64,000 nt of DNA. It comes from Streptomyces seoulensis. GTDB taxonomy: Bacteria; Actinomycetota; Actinomycetes; Streptomycetales; Streptomycetaceae. Shown here one piece after another: positions 24,735 through 31,906 of the stretch (position 1 is the first letter of the stretch; each line of letters begins with the position of its first letter). Under the pieces are notes generated by a model. It was not told where the DNA came from and made no database searches. It saw only the letters and a list, made by a program, of their open reading frames with translations. The DNA lies in the NCBI RefSeq assembly GCF_004328625.1, contig NZ_CP032229.1, positions 1-64,000 of the forward strand. The letters are read 5' to 3'. Position numbers and translations under genes: made by a program.

Positions 24735-25900
24735 GGCAGCTCCTTCAGGCCGAGGTCGGTGAGGAGGTCCCGGGCGAGGGAGAGTTCGGCGGCGATGCCG
24801 TCGGTGAGCTGGGCGCGGGTGCGGGGCCGTAGTGCGGCGGGGAGGGCGTGCCAGGTGTAGGTCTCGACCTCCAGGTGGCGGGTGAGGGGGTGCGGGCCGC
24901 CGACGAGCCGGGTCAGGGCGGTGGCGAGGACGGGGAGGGTGGAGGTGAGGGGCGCGGCGGGGGCCGCGTGCAGGGGGACGTGGACGTGGGTGCGCCACGG
25001 GGCTGAGTCGGGCAGGGCGCCGTTCTGGAGGGCCTCGCCCAGGTCGTCGGTGCCCTGTCGGCCCGTGGGAGTGAGGGTGCGGGTCTGGTGCAGGAAGCGG
25101 GGCTCGTCGAAGGCGGTGAGGGCTTCGCGGACGTCCGGGCGGTGCGGGTGCTCGGCGTGGAGTGCGGCGGAGAGCTGGGATTTGACGATGGGGACATCGG
25201 CTCGGGCGAGGGCGTCCAGGGCGGTGTCGGGGTCTTCGAAGGAGGTGGCGAGGTGGCAGGTGTCCACGCAGATGCCGATGCGGGGGTGGGCGATGTCGGT
25301 GAGGGGGGTGAGGGCGTCGGCGGTGGTCTCGATGACGCAGCCGGGCTCCGGTTCGAGGCCGATGCGGACGGAGCGGCCGGTGAGTTCCGCGAGGGCGTCG
25401 AGGCGGTCGCCGAGGGTGCGCAGGGCGGTGCGGGCCGTCTCCATGCGGGCGGGGGTGGCGACGGTGCGCCAGGCCAGCGGCAGGGTGGAGATGCTGCCGT
25501 CCGCGATGTCGTCGGGGAGGAGGCCGGCGAGAATACGGGCGAGGGCCGTGGTGTGGCGCAGGCGTTCGGGGTCGGCCCAGTCGGGCGTGTAGACGCGGTA
25601 CTTGACCTGCTGGGAGCCGAAGCCTTCGTACGGGAAGCCGTTGAGGGTGACGACCTCCAGGCCGCGCCGGTCGAGTTCGGCGCGGAGGGCGGCGAGCGCG
25701 CAGGGGTCGTTCTCCAGGGTGCGGGCGGCGTCCTTGGCGAGCCAGAGTCCGATGCCGAGGCGGTCGCGGCCGAGGCGCCGCCGGATGGGCTCGCAATGAT
25801 CGCGGAGCTGGGCGACGACGGCGTCGAGGGTTTCGGCGGGGTGGACGTTGGTGCAGTAGGCGAGGTGGACGAGGGTGCCGTCGGGGTGGCGGAAGCGCAC
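24731..25900 (-). CDS. eboE: EboE-like metabolite traffic TIM-barrel protein
   Basis: The 389-residue protein begins HLAYCTNVHPAETLDAV, a start typical of EboE proteins, and has TIM-barrel strands with LEPEPGCVIET, GICVDTCHLAT and the motif PIVKSQLSAALH. The Glu, Asp and His residues sit where xylose-isomerase-like proteins bind a metal. No signal peptide. It overlaps EboF (ATGA) and starts three bases after the EboB stop, so it is translationally linked to both. Its exact reaction is not known in any organism to my knowledge. Confidence 0.85.
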   Translation of the reverse strand: MRFRHPDGTLVHLAYCTNVHPAETLDAVVAQLRDHCEPIRRRLGRDRLGIGLWLAKDAARTLENDPCALAALRAELDRRGLEVVTLNGFPYEGFGSQQVKYRVYTPDWADPERLRHTTALARILAGLLPDDIADGSISTLPLAWRTVATPARMETARTALRTLGDRLDALAELTGRSVRIGLEPEPGCVIETTADALTPLTDIAHPRIGICVDTCHLATSFEDPDTALDALARADVPIVKSQLSAALHAEHPHRPDVREALTAFDEPRFLHQTRTLTPTGRQGTDDLGEALQNGALPDSAPWRTHVHVPLHAAPAAPLTSTLPVLATALTRLVGGPHPLTRHLEVETYTWHALPAALRPRTRAQLTDGIAAELSLARDLLTDLGLKELP

Positions 25901-25903
25901 GGG

Positions 25904-26779
25904 TCACTCCTGTCCGGCGGGGGCGGTTTCCCTGGGGGCGCCACGGAGGATGGTGTTGCCCTCGTGGGTGGCGTCGGTCGCGGTGACATCCAGGTCCAGC
26001 CGGCCGCTGAGGCCGTAGAAGGCGACGGGGTTGCGCCACAGGACACGGTCGACGTCGTCCTCGGTGAAGCCCTCCGCCAGCATCAGGTCCGCCACCTTGC
26101 GGGTCTTCAGCGGGTCGCTCCTCCCCCAGTCGGCGGCGGAGTTGATCAGGACCTGTTCGGGGCCGTGGGCGCGGAGGACGGCGACCATGCGTTCCTCGTC
26201 CATCTTGGTGTCGGGATAGACGGAGAAGCCGAGCCAGCAGCCGCTGTCCTTGGCCTCCTTGACGGTGGTCTCGTTGAGGTGGTCGAGCAGTACCCGGTCC
26301 GGGGCGAGCGCGGACTCCCGGACGGCGTCCAGGGTGCGGCGCAGGCCGGCGGCCTTGTCCCGGTGGGGGGTGTGGACGAGGGCGGGCAGGCCGTGGTCGG
26401 CGGCGAGCTGGAGCTGGGCGGCGAGCGCGGTGTCCTCGGCCGGGGTCATCGAGTCGTAGCCGATCTCGCCCACGGCGACGACTCGGTCCTTGACGAGATA
26501 GCGGGGCAGCTCGTCCAGGACGGGGGTGCAGCGGGGGTCGTTCGCCTCCTTCGGGTTGAGGGCGATGGTGCAGTGGTGGGCGATGCCGTACTGGGCGGCG
26601 CGGAAGGGTTCCCAGCCCAGGAGGGAGTCGAAGTAGTCGAGGAAGGAGGCGGTGGAGGTGCGAGGCTGGCCGAGCCAGAAGGCGGGCTCGACCACGGCGC
26701 GGACGCCCGCCGTGCGCATGGCCTCGTAGTCGTCGGTGGTGCGCGAGGTCATGTGGATGTGGGGGTCGAAGAGGCGCAT
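25904..26779 (-). CDS. eboB: EboB-like TatD-family metal hydrolase
   Basis: The 291-residue protein has the ligands of the TatD amidohydrolase fold: FDPHIHM at the start (His-x-His), GEIGYDS (Glu, about 122), HTPH (about 150), LLDHLNE and NSAADWG with the last Asp. The start ATG shares one base with the EboA stop (TGATG). TatD proteins are metal-dependent hydrolases or nucleases; the EboB group forms its own branch, with unknown substrate. An apparent longer frame upstream is antisense noise within EboA. Confidence 0.85.
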   Translation of the reverse strand: MRLFDPHIHMTSRTTDDYEAMRTAGVRAVVEPAFWLGQPRTSTASFLDYFDSLLGWEPFRAAQYGIAHHCTIALNPKEANDPRCTPVLDELPRYLVKDRVVAVGEIGYDSMTPAEDTALAAQLQLAADHGLPALVHTPHRDKAAGLRRTLDAVRESALAPDRVLLDHLNETTVKEAKDSGCWLGFSVYPDTKMDEERMVAVLRAHGPEQVLINSAADWGRSDPLKTRKVADLMLAEGFTEDDVDRVLWRNPVAFYGLSGRLDLDVTATDATHEGNTILRGAPRETAPAGQE

Positions 26780-27435
26780 CAGGACTCCTTGCCGTGGGGG
26801 ACGCCGTCCTCGTACGCGGGGTGCGGCGGGACTGCCTCGGGGTCGGTCAGGGCCATGACGTGGTGCAGGTCTTTGGGGACGGGACGTCCGGCGGCGGTGC
26901 GTTCGGCGGCGAAGTCGGCCAGCATGCGGGCGAGTTCGGCGTCGCCGTGGGCTCGGGCGGCGAGCTGGGCGACATCCGCCACGGGTACGCCGGTGAACAG
27001 GCACTTCAGGATCGCGTGCCGCCAGAGGTGGGCGCTCAGATGGCGGGCGGCGTAGGGGCCGAGGGCGGCGGAGAGGAGGCGGGTGTCGTTGGTGCGGAGG
27101 GCGTCCTCGATGAGGGGGACCGCGTCGGGGCCCGGTACGAGGTGGGGCAGGGCCTGGAGGACGGCTCGGCGTTCGTCGGCGGTGCCTCGGTGATAGACGC
27201 GGGCGAGATCGGCGGGGGTGGGGTGGGCGGCTCGGAGGATGAGGACGCGGGCGGTGTCGGCGTGCGGGGGGCCGCAGCGGCGGGCGGCTTCGGCGAGGCG
27301 TAACTCCGTGGTGGGGGTGATGCCCAGGGCGGCTTCGGCCAGGGCTTGGTCCAGCCAGTCCCGGGCGGGGGGTGTGAGGTGGGGGCGCGGCTCGTTCGGG
27401 AGAGCAGCCGGGGTATCGGGGGCGGGGTGGGTCAT
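26779..27435 (-). CDS. eboA: EboA-domain protein
   Basis: The 218-residue protein matches the EboA family, which is all-helical: WLDQALAEAALGI, LRLAEAARRCG, ADLARVYHRGTADERRAV, and the end HLWRHAILKCLFTG followed by a helical pair and PKDLHHVMALTDPEAVPP. No signal or catalytic motif is evident. EboA is found only in ebo clusters and its function is unknown. The ATG at 27435 has GGAAGGG upstream. It starts 50 bases after the TIM-barrel gene and overlaps EboB by one base. Confidence 0.8.
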   Translation of the reverse strand: MTHPAPDTPAALPNEPRPHLTPPARDWLDQALAEAALGITPTTELRLAEAARRCGPPHADTARVLILRAAHPTPADLARVYHRGTADERRAVLQALPHLVPGPDAVPLIEDALRTNDTRLLSAALGPYAARHLSAHLWRHAILKCLFTGVPVADVAQLAARAHGDAELARMLADFAAERTAAGRPVPKDLHHVMALTDPEAVPPHPAYEDGVPHGKES

Positions 27436-27485
27436 GGGGTGGTCCCTTCCGTGGGGGCGGAGGGCTTGATGAAGAGGGGAGGGAG

Positions 27486-28454
27486 CTACGGAGACCGAGG
27501 GCTGAGCGGGGCGGACGGGACACCGCTGGGCAACGGCGGGGTCGGGGCCGACGACAGCTGGTCGAGCGTGGCGGAACCCGGGCGGGCTGCGGCTGTCCTG
27601 AGGAAGGGGAGGGAGGTTTCGGCGTAGTGGGGGCCCGCGTGGGAGTGGCGGGGTAGTTCGACCACGGTGAGGGCGTCGTAGCCGGTGGCGGCGAGCGCCG
27701 ACAGGACTGCGGGGAAGTCGATCTCGCCGTCTCCGAGGGGCAGGTGTTCGTGGTGTCCGCGGCGCATGTCCTCGATCTGGACGTGGCGCAGCCAGGGGGC
27801 GGCCGCCCGGACGCAGTCGGCGGGTGGGAGGGGTTCGAGGCACTGGCAGTGGCCCAGGTCGAGGGTGAGGCCGAGGTGGGTGGGGTCGCCGAGGGCGCGG
27901 CGCAGGTGGTGGAAGTCCGCGAGGGTGGCGAGGAGGTGGCCCGGCTCGGGTTCGACGGCCAGGGGGATGCCGGCGGCGGTGGCGGCTTCCAGAACCGGGG
28001 TCAGTGCTTCGGCCAGTCGGTGCCACGCCGTTGCCTCGTCCGTGCCGGGCGGGAGGGTGCCGCTGAAGCAGTGCACGGCATGGGCGCCCAGGTCGGCGGC
28101 CACCCGCACGGCCCGGAGCAGCAGGTCGGCGCGGCGGGACCGGTCGGCGGGGTCGGGGTCGAGGAGGGAGGGGCCGTGTTTGCGGCGGGGGTCGAGGACA
28201 TAGCGGGCGCCGGTTTCCACGGTGACCTCAAGTCCGAGCGCGGCCAGGCGGCGGCCGACCTGGCGGGTGCGGGCGGCGAGGTCCGGGGCCAGGGGGTCGA
28301 GGTGCATGTGGTCGAGGGTGAGGCCGACGCCGTCGTAGCCGAGGTCGGCGAGGAGGGCGAGGGCGTCGTCCAGGCGGAGGTCGGCCAGGCCGTTGGTGCC
28401 GTAGCCGAAGCGGAGGGGCGCGGCGCTGGTCGGCTCAGCCGTCTCGGGCGTCAT
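27486..28454 (-). CDS. Sugar phosphate isomerase/epimerase-like TIM-barrel protein in the ebo operon
   Basis: The 322-residue protein is an xylose-isomerase-like TIM barrel with metal ligands in LAVEPEPGHLL (Glu), LTLDLGHCQCLEP (Asp, His), HVQIEDMRRGHHEH and VVELPRH. It opens with FGYGTNGLADLRLDDALAL. It lies between the prenyltransferase (ATGA overlap) and EboA, so it is an integral operon member, the second TIM barrel besides EboE. The canonical six-gene ebo cluster has only EboE, so this looks like an added enzyme. Residues 290-322 are a disordered Pro/Ser tail. Confidence 0.85.
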   Translation of the reverse strand: MTPETAEPTSAAPLRFGYGTNGLADLRLDDALALLADLGYDGVGLTLDHMHLDPLAPDLAARTRQVGRRLAALGLEVTVETGARYVLDPRRKHGPSLLDPDPADRSRRADLLLRAVRVAADLGAHAVHCFSGTLPPGTDEATAWHRLAEALTPVLEAATAAGIPLAVEPEPGHLLATLADFHHLRRALGDPTHLGLTLDLGHCQCLEPLPPADCVRAAAPWLRHVQIEDMRRGHHEHLPLGDGEIDFPAVLSALAATGYDALTVVELPRHSHAGPHYAETSLPFLRTAAARPGSATLDQLSSAPTPPLPSGVPSAPLSPRSP

Positions 28455-29368
28455 GTCACGCTCACCTTCTTGGCGAACCGGGCGGCCAGGGGAGCCAGGG
28501 CCGCTGTGATCAGGGCGCTGACCGGGGCGCCGGCGCGGGCGGAGAGCGCGGCCTGGAGCGGGATGGTGGCCCGGATGCCGCCGCCGACGGCCTTCTGGGT
28601 GAGCGGGGGTGAGGGGTTGAGGGCGGCGTGGAGATACGGGCGGCCGGCGGTCGCGGCGTAGGCGAGGGCGAGGGACGCGCGGAGGGGCCCGTGTCCGGCG
28701 GCACTCACCTGGCTTTCACCTAGCGGCACTTGAGTACCACGCGGCCCGCGACCCAGCCCGAGCGCCAAGGCCCCCGTGACGGCCAGTGCCGTCAGGGCGG
28801 TGAGGGGGGCACCGCCCTGGGTCTCGTGGCGGGAGACCGTGGTCACCGCCAGGGTGTGGGTGCCCAGGAGGGCGGCGGTGGGGAGTGCGGGGCGGACGCG
28901 GCCGGAGACGGTGGCGGCGCCGAGCAGGAGGTCCAGGGCGCGGGCCGTCGCCATGGCTGCGGGGCCTGCGGGAGTGCGCTTGAGGCCGAGGTCGTAGGCC
29001 CAGACGGTCGCGGCGAGCGGGGTGGCGACTGCGAGTGCCGGACGGCCGGCCCGGGCGGCGAGCGCCAGGCCGGTGGCGGTCAGGGCACAGGCCGCGGTGA
29101 GGGCGGCGGCGGGGCGGATGCGGCCCGAGGGAAGGGGGCGGTGGGGGCGTTCGGCGGCGTCCTCGGTGCGGTCGGCCCAGTCGTTGAGGGCCATGCCCGC
29201 TTCGTAGAGGCAGAGGGAGGAGGAGATGGCCATAAGGGTGCGCGGGCGGGGACGGTCGCCGGGGACCGCGGCCGCTCCCGCGAGGACGTCGCCGGGGACG
29301 GTGAACAGGGCGGGCAGGCGCAGGAGTTCGGCCCAGGCGGAGAGTCCGCCACGCCGCTCCCCCGTCAT
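28451..29368 (-). CDS. eboC: EboC-like UbiA-family prenyltransferase
   Basis: The 305-residue integral membrane protein has about eight hydrophobic segments and both UbiA Asp motifs: NDWADRTEDAAERPHRPLP (Asn62, Asp63, Asp66) and WAYDLGLKRTPAG (around 145-157). UbiA enzymes attach a prenyl chain to an aromatic or sugar-like acceptor in the membrane. EboC is thought to make a prenylated carrier for the ebo pathway; that step has not been shown biochemically to my knowledge. ATGA overlaps bind it to the genes on both sides. Confidence 0.85.
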   Translation of the reverse strand: MTGERRGGLSAWAELLRLPALFTVPGDVLAGAAAVPGDRPRPRTLMAISSSLCLYEAGMALNDWADRTEDAAERPHRPLPSGRIRPAAALTAACALTATGLALAARAGRPALAVATPLAATVWAYDLGLKRTPAGPAAMATARALDLLLGAATVSGRVRPALPTAALLGTHTLAVTTVSRHETQGGAPLTALTALAVTGALALGLGRGPRGTQVPLGESQVSAAGHGPLRASLALAYAATAGRPYLHAALNPSPPLTQKAVGGGIRATIPLQAALSARAGAPVSALITAALAPLAARFAKKVSVT

Positions 29369-30483
29369 CGGGTCTCCCCCGCCCGCAGCCGGACCGCGAG
29401 GTCGCCCAGAGCCGCGTACTGCTCCGCCAGCCCCGCCGCCCCCTCCCCCACCGGGTCCTTGAAGTAGAACCCCAGCTCACCCACCGGCCCCGACACCCCC
29501 GCCTCGCGCGCCCGGAGCATCAGCCGGGCCAGGTCGAGCACCAGGGGTGCCGCGAGGGCGGAGTCGCAGCCCTGCCAGATGGTCTGGAGGACCATGCGGG
29601 TGCCGAGGAAGCCGTCGAAGGCGATGTGGTCCCAGGCGGTCTTCCAGTCGCCGAGGGCGGGGACGTCGTCGATGTGGACCTCGCCCTGGACCGGGGTGCC
29701 GAGGGTGTCCGTGAGGACGCGTTCCTTGCCCGCGTTCTTGGCGGCGGCAGCGGCGGGGTCGGCCAGGGCCGCGCCGTCTCCGCCGCCGAGCAGGTTGGTG
29801 CCGGACCAGGCGCGCACGGCGAGGGCGCGTTGGGCGAACATCGGGCCGAGTACCGAGCGCAGCAGGGTCTGGCCGGTCTTGCCGTCCCGGCCGGCGTACG
29901 GGAGGCGGCTGCGGGCTGAGGGAGCCGCGAGGGAGGGGTGGTGGAGGCCGGTGGAGGGGGTGAAGTTGACGTAGGGGCAGCCGGCGCGGAGGGCGGCGGC
30001 AGCGTAGAGCGAGCTGGGCGGGAGGGTGTCGCCGTCGGCGGCGGATTCGGTGGAGGCCACGTTGACGACGACCGTTCCGGCCGGGGCGCGGCGGGCGGTG
30101 AAGTCGCGGATGTCGGCCGCGAACGCCTCGATCAGCTCCTCCTCGTCGCGGTCGTCGTGCGGGAGCGGCCCGCCGGGGGCGATCTCGGCGTCGGCGGCGG
30201 TGAGTTCGGCGGCCACCGCCGCGGGGAGGCCGTGCGGGAGGACGCCGCCCGCGGCGAGTTCCTCGGCTCGTTTCGGCAGCGGGCAGTCCAGCGTGTCGTG
30301 TCCACCGAAGACGAGGGAGGGCAGGCCGGGCAGCCCGCAGTCGGCGAAGAGGGGCGTCTCCGTGAGCATGCCGGTGGGTGGTTGCAGGCCGGAGGCCATC
30401 GCGGCGCAGCCCGCGACCACGGTGGTCGCCACCGAGCCTCGGGCGCCGATGAGCCACACGCCGGCGGGACGGGACGTAGACAT
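29365..30483 (-). CDS. myo-Inositol-1-phosphate synthase-like enzyme heading the ebo operon
   Basis: The 372-residue protein starts MSTSRPAGVWLIGARGSVAT, a Rossmann NAD-binding motif, after AAGGAGG; a longer frame upstream lacks such a site. Further family features are NLLGGGDGAAL, YVNFTPSTGLHHPSL and the C-terminal AAPLVLDLARLMLRARE. Such enzymes turn glucose 6-phosphate into inositol 3-phosphate with internal NAD recycling. The family is normally 360-520 residues, so this is the short form. It is the first gene of the operon. Here it appears to occupy the role of a sugar phosphate cyclase, where other ebo clusters have a 3-dehydroquinate-synthase-like EboD. Whether it makes inositol phosphate or an analogue is open. 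Confidence 0.85.
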   Translation of the reverse strand: MSTSRPAGVWLIGARGSVATTVVAGCAAMASGLQPPTGMLTETPLFADCGLPGLPSLVFGGHDTLDCPLPKRAEELAAGGVLPHGLPAAVAAELTAADAEIAPGGPLPHDDRDEEELIEAFAADIRDFTARRAPAGTVVVNVASTESAADGDTLPPSSLYAAAALRAGCPYVNFTPSTGLHHPSLAAPSARSRLPYAGRDGKTGQTLLRSVLGPMFAQRALAVRAWSGTNLLGGGDGAALADPAAAAAKNAGKERVLTDTLGTPVQGEVHIDDVPALGDWKTAWDHIAFDGFLGTRMVLQTIWQGCDSALAAPLVLDLARLMLRAREAGVSGPVGELGFYFKDPVGEGAAGLAEQYAALGDLAVRLRAGETR

Positions 30484-30562
30484 GGTCGGCCTCCTTGTGG
30501 ACGTGCTGGTCAGGGGCGGGAGACGGCGGGCGGGGCTACGGCGTGCCCCGCCCGCCGCCGCT

Positions 30563-31891
30563 TCAGCGCCCCCGCTCCGGCAGTTCCTTGATCCGGACGT
30601 CGCGGAACGACACCTGGTCGTCGGCACCGTGGTTCTGGATGCCGATGTGGCCGTCCCGCAGGCTGCGGACGGGGTCGGTGTTGGTGAAGTCGTTCACCGG
30701 GACCCCGTTGAGCCAGATCCGCAGCCGCTCGCCCTCGACCCGGATCTCGTAGGTGTTCCACTCCCCCGGCGGGTTCAGCGCGCGGTCCCGGGCGGCGAGG
30801 TCGGCGGACTGGAAGCCGTACACCGAGCCGGTGGTCTTCTCGGGTACGTCGGTGGCGTCGATCTGCACCTCGTAGCCGTTGTCCACGGCGGACCAGGGGT
30901 CGTCCGAGGGCGGGAAGCCGACGAACACGCCCGAGTTGCCGTCCCCGGTGATCCTCCAGTCCAGTTTCAGGGAGTAGGAGGAGAAGCCGGTGTGGGCGTA
31001 CCAGAGCAGGCCCATGCCGCCGGACGAGGTGAGCGTGCCGTCGTCGGACAGGGCGAAGGAGCCCGGTCCGGCCTGCCGCCAGCCGTCCAGCGAGGTGCCG
31101 TCGAAGAGGCGTCGGTAGCCGTTCTCCGGGCGGCAGTCTGCCTGGGCGGCGCCGGTGGCCCAGCGGAGGCCGCCGAGCAGGTGGGCGCGGAAGGCGGGGT
31201 CGGCGTAGGACTCGCGGGTGTGACCGCCGCCGGTGTAGAAGGCGCGGCCGCCCTGGTAGCTCTGGCACCAGGCGATCGGGTGGTCGCCGTTCATGGTGCC
31301 GCCGCTGTAGGAGGACTCGTCGAGCGAGGCCAGGACGTGGGCGCGTTCGCGCGGATTGGAGCGGTAGTTGTACCACTCGTCGGTGCGTTCCCACCGGCCG
31401 GGCAGGGCGGCGGTCGAGGGGTGGGCGTGGTCCTCGACCACGACCGTGGCGGGCTGGATCGCCGGGTGCGAGTCGAACCAGGCTCCGGCGAGACCGCCGT
31501 AGAACGGCCAGTCGTACTCGGTGTCGGCGGCGGCGTGGACGCCGACGTAGCCGCCGCCCTGGCGGATGTAGCCCTCGAAGGCGCGCTGCTGGGCGGGGTT
31601 GAGGACGTCGCCGGTGGTGGAGAGGAAGACGACGGCGTCGTAGCGGCGCAGGTTGCGGGAGGTGAAGGCGGTGGCGTCCTCGGTGGCGTCGACCGTGAGG
31701 CCGTCCGTCGCGCCGAGCTGCTGGACGGCCGCGACACCGTCCGGGATGGAGTCGTGGCGGAAGCCGGCGGTCTTGGAGAAGACCAGGACCCGCCCGGTCC
31801 CGGTGGGCTGTGCTGCGGCCGGGCCGGTGAGGCAGCCGAGCAGCAGTGCGGCTCCCAGGGCCGTGGTGGTGAGCAGGCGTGTGGTGCGCAT
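30563..31891 (-). CDS. Secreted ThuA and DUF1080 (3-keto-glycoside hydrolase-type) protein
   Basis: The 442-residue protein has a signal peptide (LLTTTALGAALLLGCLTGPAA), a ThuA/trehalose-utilisation domain (about 33-250; VLVFSKTAGFRHDS, GGYVGVHAAADTEYDW, WCQSYQGGRAFYTGGGHT) and a concanavalin-like DUF1080 domain (about 258-437; RLFDGTSLDGW, SGVFVGFP, YEVQIDATD). Recent work assigns DUF1080 proteins to hydrolysis of 3-keto-disaccharides, and ThuA proteins are linked to 3-keto-sugar steps. It precedes the sugar dehydrogenase gene in its group (15 bases apart), so both act outside the cell on the same sugars. Confidence 0.88.
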   Translation of the reverse strand: MRTTRLLTTTALGAALLLGCLTGPAAAQPTGTGRVLVFSKTAGFRHDSIPDGVAAVQQLGATDGLTVDATEDATAFTSRNLRRYDAVVFLSTTGDVLNPAQQRAFEGYIRQGGGYVGVHAAADTEYDWPFYGGLAGAWFDSHPAIQPATVVVEDHAHPSTAALPGRWERTDEWYNYRSNPRERAHVLASLDESSYSGGTMNGDHPIAWCQSYQGGRAFYTGGGHTRESYADPAFRAHLLGGLRWATGAAQADCRPENGYRRLFDGTSLDGWRQAGPGSFALSDDGTLTSSGGMGLLWYAHTGFSSYSLKLDWRITGDGNSGVFVGFPPSDDPWSAVDNGYEVQIDATDVPEKTTGSVYGFQSADLAARDRALNPPGEWNTYEIRVEGERLRIWLNGVPVNDFTNTDPVRSLRDGHIGIQNHGADDQVSFRDVRIKELPERGR

Positions 31892-31906
31892 GGGGGTGCC
31901 CTCCGC

